9,685 bases of DNA, taken from NCBI GenBank assembly GCA_019247135.1, contig JAFAPL010000061.1, forward strand, positions 1 to 9,685. Direction: 5' to 3'. A model generated the notes under the pieces. The model was given only the letters and a program-made list of their open reading frames with translations. It did no database searches and was not told where the DNA came from. Position 1 is the stretch's first letter. Every line of letters starts with the position of its first letter. Positions 6,536-9,685 of the stretch are shown piece by piece. Position numbers and translations under genes: made by a program. Source of the stretch: Chloroflexota bacterium. Its GTDB lineage: Bacteria > Chloroflexota > UBA6077 > CF-72.

Positions 6536-7645
6536 TTGACGGACTGCGACGACCTCCTCGACGCAGTCCGTCTGCTTGCCCCGCGGCTCCGGGCTGCATC
6601 GGCGCGCATTGAGGCGGATGGCAAGCTTCCCGACGACCTCTTTCAAGACCTCGCAAATACGGGCATCTTCAAAGCGCACCTGCCTCCACGCTTGGGCGGC
6701 AGAAGCGCGAGGCTGAGTCAGCTCGCGCCCGTCATCGAAGAGGTCTCCAGAGCGGACGGATCCTCCGGCTGGCTGGCATACGTCGGCTCTGAGGCAGGTC
6801 GCCAGGTGCTGCGCCTGCCGGAGGAAGCGGCGAGCACCGTCACCGATGAGCAGCACGCCTTCATCGCTGGCATGTTCACGCCCGGTAAATCGCGTGCAGT
6901 CGCCGCGCCAGGCGGCTACCGCGTGACGGGCCACTGGCACACGTGCAGCGGTAGCCTCCACGCCAACTGGATCATCGGTGGCACCACCGTCTATGACGGA
7001 GATGAGCCGCGCATCGGCAACAACGGGGCACCACTCCAGCGGTTGAACTTCATTCCGAGCGAGCAGGTCCAGATTGATACGACCTGGGACGTCGCTGGGC
7101 TGCGGGGCACCAATAGCAACGACATTCACGTCAGCGACATCTTCGTCCCCGAAGCGCTCGGCGCATACGACGTGGAGCCGCCCGACCTCGGCTTACACCT
7201 GATGGTGCCCCTCGGCATCGCGCGTGGTGCGATGGACGAGTTCATTGACCTGGCAAACCGCGGCGGTCCAACCAGAGTGCGCGGCACGCTGCATCGCGAT
7301 CTTCCCGCGGTGCAGCGCGAGGTCGCGCGGGCCGAGGCGATGTTGCGCGCCGCCCGAGTCTACGCGCTCGACAGCCTGGCGGAGATCGATGCGCGCGTGG
7401 CCACCGGCGAGCCGACCACTCCAGCCCAACGCGACGCGTTCTTCATGGCCGCCTCACACGCGGCAAGAGCGGCGCTGGAGGTGGTGGATACGCTGCATCG
7501 GCTCTCCGGCACGGCCGGAATCTTCCACTCCAGCAGACTGCTGCGCTGTTTCCTCGACGTGCACGTCGCCGTGGCGCACGTGTCACTCCAGCCCATCAAC
7601 CTCGAGAGTGCTGGACGAAGTGTTCTCTATGATCAGCAGGACTGA
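6536..7645 (+). CDS. HpaB/HsaA-like flavin-dependent monooxygenase or acyl-CoA dehydrogenase fold protein
   Basis: 369 residues, starting at TTG 6536, the only usable start after an in-frame stop at 6527-6529. The acyl-CoA dehydrogenase fold is clear: an N-terminal helical domain with EADGKLPDDLFQDLANTGIF and LPPRLGGRSARL, SRADGSSGWL (71-80), the middle beta domain GYRVTGHWHTCSGSLHANW (127-145), TWDVAGLRGTNSNDIHVSDI (183-202), and the C-terminal helical domain ending LHRLSGTAGIFHSSRLLRCFL and HVAVAHV. This pattern is that of two-component group D monooxygenases (HsaA, HpaB) and related oxidases, which take reduced flavin from a partner reductase to hydroxylate aromatic rings. No reductase is visible. 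The loop between the middle and C-terminal domains (around 212-225) looks shorter than usual. An ATG at 6526 in the next frame suggests either an unusual TTG start or a frameshift. It overlaps the convergent aminotransferase by 50 bp. Confidence 0.85.
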   Translation: MTDCDDLLDAVRLLAPRLRAASARIEADGKLPDDLFQDLANTGIFKAHLPPRLGGRSARLSQLAPVIEEVSRADGSSGWLAYVGSEAGRQVLRLPEEAASTVTDEQHAFIAGMFTPGKSRAVAAPGGYRVTGHWHTCSGSLHANWIIGGTTVYDGDEPRIGNNGAPLQRLNFIPSEQVQIDTTWDVAGLRGTNSNDIHVSDIFVPEALGAYDVEPPDLGLHLMVPLGIARGAMDEFIDLANRGGPTRVRGTLHRDLPAVQREVARAEAMLRAARVYALDSLAEIDARVATGEPTTPAQRDAFFMAASHAARAALEVVDTLHRLSGTAGIFHSSRLLRCFLDVHVAVAHVSLQPINLESAGRSVLYDQQD

Positions 7646-8792
7646 GATTGCGGCGTACCACCTCCAGGCAAGCCTCCACATCAGTGCTGTCGTTGTAGCC
7701 GTGAAATGCAAAACGGAGCGCCTGGCCGCGCGCGGCAGTAATGATGCGCTCGTCCCGCCGCAGGCGTTCCTGGAGCGCGTGCGCATCACCGCTGACTGGC
7801 ACCGCGACCATCGGTCCCCGCTTGCCGTCTTGCCTTGGCCCGCGCGGTTGAACTCCAAGCTCCACCAGGCCGTCGGCGAAGCGCCGCGTCAGGTCCAGCA
7901 CGCGCGCCTCAATCTGCGCGCTGCCGATGTCTAGCAAGAGCGAGAGTGCAGCGCGCGCCGCGTAACAACCTGGGATATTGAATGTGCCGCCCTGAAAGCG
8001 CGCGCCACCCGCGGCGTACTCGAATGCCTGAAAATTCGTGCCGAATGGATCGGCCGCGGCCATCCACCCAATATCACGCGGCTCGAGTGTTTCAGCGATT
8101 CCAGGTGCGACGTAGATGAAGCCCAGGCCGGACACGCCAAGGAGATACTTCAGCGCGCCACTGACAACGAAGTCCGCTTGCAATATACCCACGTCAAGGT
8201 GCATTGCACCGAGGGTTTGATACGCGTCCACCAGGCACAGCGCGCCACGCGCGTGAGCAAGCTGGACAACATCGGCAACAGGTAACCGCGTGCCTGTCGC
8301 ATAACTCGCCGTCGAGATGCAGACGAGCGCCGTGCGTGTGTCGATCGCGCGTGCGTACGCTTCGAGCGGCACGTCGCCGCACTCCTCCGGCAAGACTTCG
8401 ACCTGGACCCCGGCACTCTGTGCATATGCCAGCAAAATGTCAGGCAATGTCGGAAAGTCCAGTGCACTCGTCACAACTTTGCGGCGGGTCGAAAGATCGA
8501 GCCCACTCAACACCGAACCGAGCGCCGCGGAAACGGATGACGTGAGTCCGATGCTCGCTTCCGGCGCACACACGAGCGCCGCGAATTTTCGCGTGCACTC
8601 CAGCGCCGTTGGCATCCATTGATTTTCCCAGGGATTGCCTTGGTCGCGCCACGAGTCCAGAAACTCTCTCATCGCGGCTTCGACGGGTGTTGACAGGGGG
8701 CTGTGCGAACAGGCTGCCAGATATCTGGATTCACGAAAGATCGGAAACTGCGCGCGGAGTGCCCCAAAAATCCGCTGAGACTCATCGCTCAT
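7596..8792 (-). CDS. Class V PLP-dependent aminotransferase / kynureninase-like enzyme
   Basis: 398 residues from ATG 8792 (MSDESQRIFGALRAQFPIF); an in-frame GTG at 8801 would add three. ATG is preferred because GGTGG lies a few bases upstream. The fold-type I, class V pattern is visible: YLAACSHSPLS (24-34), the cofactor phosphate-binding region GLTSSVSAALGSVLSGLD (82-99), the STASYATGTRLPV segment (160-172), D189 and Q192 in LCLVDAYQTLGA, and Schiff-base K215 in VVSGALKYLLGVSGLGFIYV, followed by ARFQGGTFNIPG (264-275). This group includes kynureninases, cysteine desulfurases, isopenicillin N epimerase-like and serine-glyoxylate enzymes; specificity cannot be read. It follows tetR closely on the same strand and is probably co-transcribed with it. 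Its 3' end runs 50 bp into the convergent flavoenzyme gene. Confidence 0.88.
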   Translation of the reverse strand: MSDESQRIFGALRAQFPIFRESRYLAACSHSPLSTPVEAAMREFLDSWRDQGNPWENQWMPTALECTRKFAALVCAPEASIGLTSSVSAALGSVLSGLDLSTRRKVVTSALDFPTLPDILLAYAQSAGVQVEVLPEECGDVPLEAYARAIDTRTALVCISTASYATGTRLPVADVVQLAHARGALCLVDAYQTLGAMHLDVGILQADFVVSGALKYLLGVSGLGFIYVAPGIAETLEPRDIGWMAAADPFGTNFQAFEYAAGGARFQGGTFNIPGCYAARAALSLLLDIGSAQIEARVLDLTRRFADGLVELGVQPRGPRQDGKRGPMVAVPVSGDAHALQERLRRDERIITAARGQALRFAFHGYNDSTDVEACLEVVRRNLSPADHREHFVQHSRG

Positions 8793-8805
8793 ATATGCCA
8801 CCAGG

Positions 8806-9405
8806 TCAGGCGGGCCGCCGTCCGGCGAATGAGTCGCGCAGCATCTCGAACGCAGCCTGCATCGCTTGCTCCGCGGCTGGAACGTTCCTGTCGATCAACG
8901 CCTGCATGCCGATGCCGCGAATGGTCGTCATGATCAACCTGGCTGCCAGGTCCACGTCGAGATCCGGCCGAAACGTCCCGTCTGTGCGACCGCGTTCGAG
9001 CATTGGAGTCAGCGAAGCGTGCCACCCCGCATCAATGTGGCGCAGCATGCTCGCAACGGCATCGTCACGCTGAGCGCGCACGAGCAACTCCGTATACACG
9101 AGCCCGTCGGTTTCGTTCAGACGCCGTTTACCGTCCTGGAACTCGTCCTCCAGCAGGTCGAGCGGCGGCAGCGCCGCACGCTGGGCTGGAAGGGTCGACG
9201 TGGTGCTGAAGTGTTCGACGAGCAGAGCCCCAACGGCCTGGATCAACGCTTCCTTACTCGGAAAGTAGTACAGCAGGGTGCCATTGTTGATGCCGACCGC
9301 ACGGGCGACGTCGCCGAACCGCAGACCTTCGAGGCCGCGTTCGACGATCAGGCGACGTGCGGCTTCGACGATTTCGGTGCGCCGATCGAGCGCGGTGGAG
9401 GGCAC
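8806..9405 (-). CDS. TetR/AcrR family transcriptional repressor
   Basis: 199 residues from GTG 9405 (MPSTALDRRTEIVEAARRLI), the typical TetR start. A TTG at 9438 would add 11 residues but lies inside the candidate operator, so GTG is preferred. The N-terminal helix-turn-helix spans about residues 9-55, with GLRFGDVARAVGINNGTLLYYF and PSKEALIQAV. The C-terminal ligand domain includes LVYTELLVRAQRD and RLIMTTIRGIGMQALID, common in this family. TetR proteins act as ligand-released repressors of adjacent genes. Here the repressor is divergent from a FAD monooxygenase gene and directly upstream of the aminotransferase gene (stop at 8806, next start 8801 or 8792), so it probably controls both itself with the aminotransferase and the monooxygenase. 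The ligand is unknown. Confidence 0.9.
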   Translation of the reverse strand: MPSTALDRRTEIVEAARRLIVERGLEGLRFGDVARAVGINNGTLLYYFPSKEALIQAVGALLVEHFSTTSTLPAQRAALPPLDLLEDEFQDGKRRLNETDGLVYTELLVRAQRDDAVASMLRHIDAGWHASLTPMLERGRTDGTFRPDLDVDLAARLIMTTIRGIGMQALIDRNVPAAEQAMQAAFEMLRDSFAGRRPA

Positions 9406-9435
9406 CCGCGCAGGGTACCACCCAACGGCGTCATT

Positions 9436-9449
9436 CAACTAAACGGTTG
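9436..9449. promoter_or_regulatory. Candidate TetR operator 1 (CAAC-N6-GTTG)
   Basis: CAACTAAACGGTTG is an inverted repeat with four-base arms, five if the flanking T and A at 9435 and 9450 are counted. It lies upstream of the tetR GTG start and shares GTTG with the -35 box of the divergent monooxygenase promoter. Binding here would block that promoter and probably repress tetR itself. The same arms and spacing recur at 9487-9500. Confidence 0.55.
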
Positions 9450-9475
9450 ACACGCCTGCAAACGCGGACTAGAGT
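9447..9475 (+). promoter_or_regulatory. Sigma-70-type promoter for the FAD monooxygenase gene
   Basis: TTGACA (9447-9452) is a perfect -35 box, followed after 17 bp by TAGAGT (9470-9475), a 4/6 match to the -10 consensus. Transcription would start near 9482, about 40 bases before the ATG at 9525. Both candidate TetR operators overlap or flank this promoter. Confidence 0.6.
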
Positions 9476-9486
9476 GGAGCCTGGCA

Positions 9487-9500
9487 CAACCAACCAGTTG
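9487..9500. promoter_or_regulatory. Candidate TetR operator 2 (CAAC-N6-GTTG)
   Basis: CAACCAACCAGTTG has the same CAAC and GTTG arms with six bases between as the site at 9436-9449. A nested shorter dyad, CAACCAGTTG (9491-9500), is also present. The site lies just after the predicted transcription start of the monooxygenase gene, a usual place for a repressor roadblock. Confidence 0.45.
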
Positions 9501-9524
9501 AATGGGAATTTCTTGGAGAAGCCC

Positions 9525-9685
9525 ATGACCCTGCGCGTCCTCATCGCCGGCGCCGGCCTCGGCGGCCTCACCCTCGCTCACGGCCTGCGCGCCTGCGGCA
9601 TCCACGTGACCCTCTTCGAACGCGCCCAGCCTCAGCCGGACCCCGCCACCAGCTTCCGCATCCACCTCGATCCGAATGGCTGCCG
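9525..9685 (+). CDS. FAD-dependent monooxygenase/oxidoreductase (3' end missing)
   Basis: Only the first 53 codons are inside the window and the frame is still open at the end. The start ATG 9525 has a good ribosome binding site, GGAGAA at 9515-9520 with four bases of spacing. The N terminus is a Rossmann FAD-binding unit: MTLRVLIAGAGLGGLTLAHG with the GxGxxG loop at residues 9-14, and E32 at the end of the second strand (VTLFE), which binds the adenosine ribose. The following SFRIHLDPNG is seen in aromatic-hydroxylase-like (PHBH/TetX) monooxygenases. These use NAD(P)H and O2 to hydroxylate small molecules. Codon use is strongly C/G-ending. The gene is divergent from tetR and has its own promoter, which suggests substrate-inducible control by that repressor. 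Confidence 0.85.
   Translation, partial: MTLRVLIAGAGLGGLTLAHGLRACGIHVTLFERAQPQPDPATSFRIHLDPNGC

Noticed and set aside
7224..7934. 236-codon + strand frame spanning the end of the flavoenzyme and the aminotransferase
   Set aside because: It runs across two real genes in the wrong frames and is rich in Arg, Ser, Cys and Trp, typical of a shadow frame.
8866..9450. 194-codon + strand open frame opposite tetR
   Set aside because: The - strand frame has a clear TetR helix-turn-helix; the + strand product has no recognisable features.

Overview
The window comes from a GC-rich bacterium with tightly packed genes. ATGA/TGATG junctions, coding overlaps and short gaps are common, and no RNA gene, IS element or CRISPR array is visible. 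The phylum cannot be fixed from the sequence alone. The rhodanese closely resembles the mycobacterial CysA2 type, and the other families (HpaB-like flavoenzyme, class V aminotransferase, TetR, FAD monooxygenase) are common in soil Actinobacteria, Chloroflexi, Proteobacteria and related lineages.

Region A (1-4674, + strand) is the most interesting part. It is a translationally coupled four-gene run: the 3' part of a YcaO cyclodehydratase/thioamide synthetase, an unusually long TfuA-like protein, a papain-fold (C1) cysteine protease homologue, and a benzoate-CoA-ligase-type acyl-adenylating enzyme. YcaO plus TfuA is a known pair for backbone thioamidation or azoline formation. An aryl/acyl activating enzyme plus a papain-like protein suggests acyl activation and transfer. 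I infer a biosynthetic operon for a modified, possibly aryl-capped and thioamidated, product. A substrate peptide gene, if there is one, must lie outside the window, because no gap inside the run could hold one.

Region B (4662-6481) has a single-domain globin on the - strand, converging on the ligase. Divergent from it is a + strand pair: a small protein of unknown function and a two-domain sulfurtransferase with an intact active-site loop. The globin and the small gene share a 127-bp divergent control region with back-to-back -35 boxes and a 7-bp dyad.

Region C (6536-8801) has an HpaB/acyl-CoA-dehydrogenase-like flavoenzyme (+) that overlaps tail-to-tail by 50 bp with a class V PLP-dependent aminotransferase/kynureninase-like gene (-).

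Region D (8806-9685) has a TetR repressor gene directly upstream of, and co-directional with, the aminotransferase gene. It is divergent from a FAD-dependent monooxygenase gene cut by the window end. Their intergenic region carries a good sigma-70-type promoter and two CAAC-N6-GTTG dyads, which are good candidates for TetR operators.
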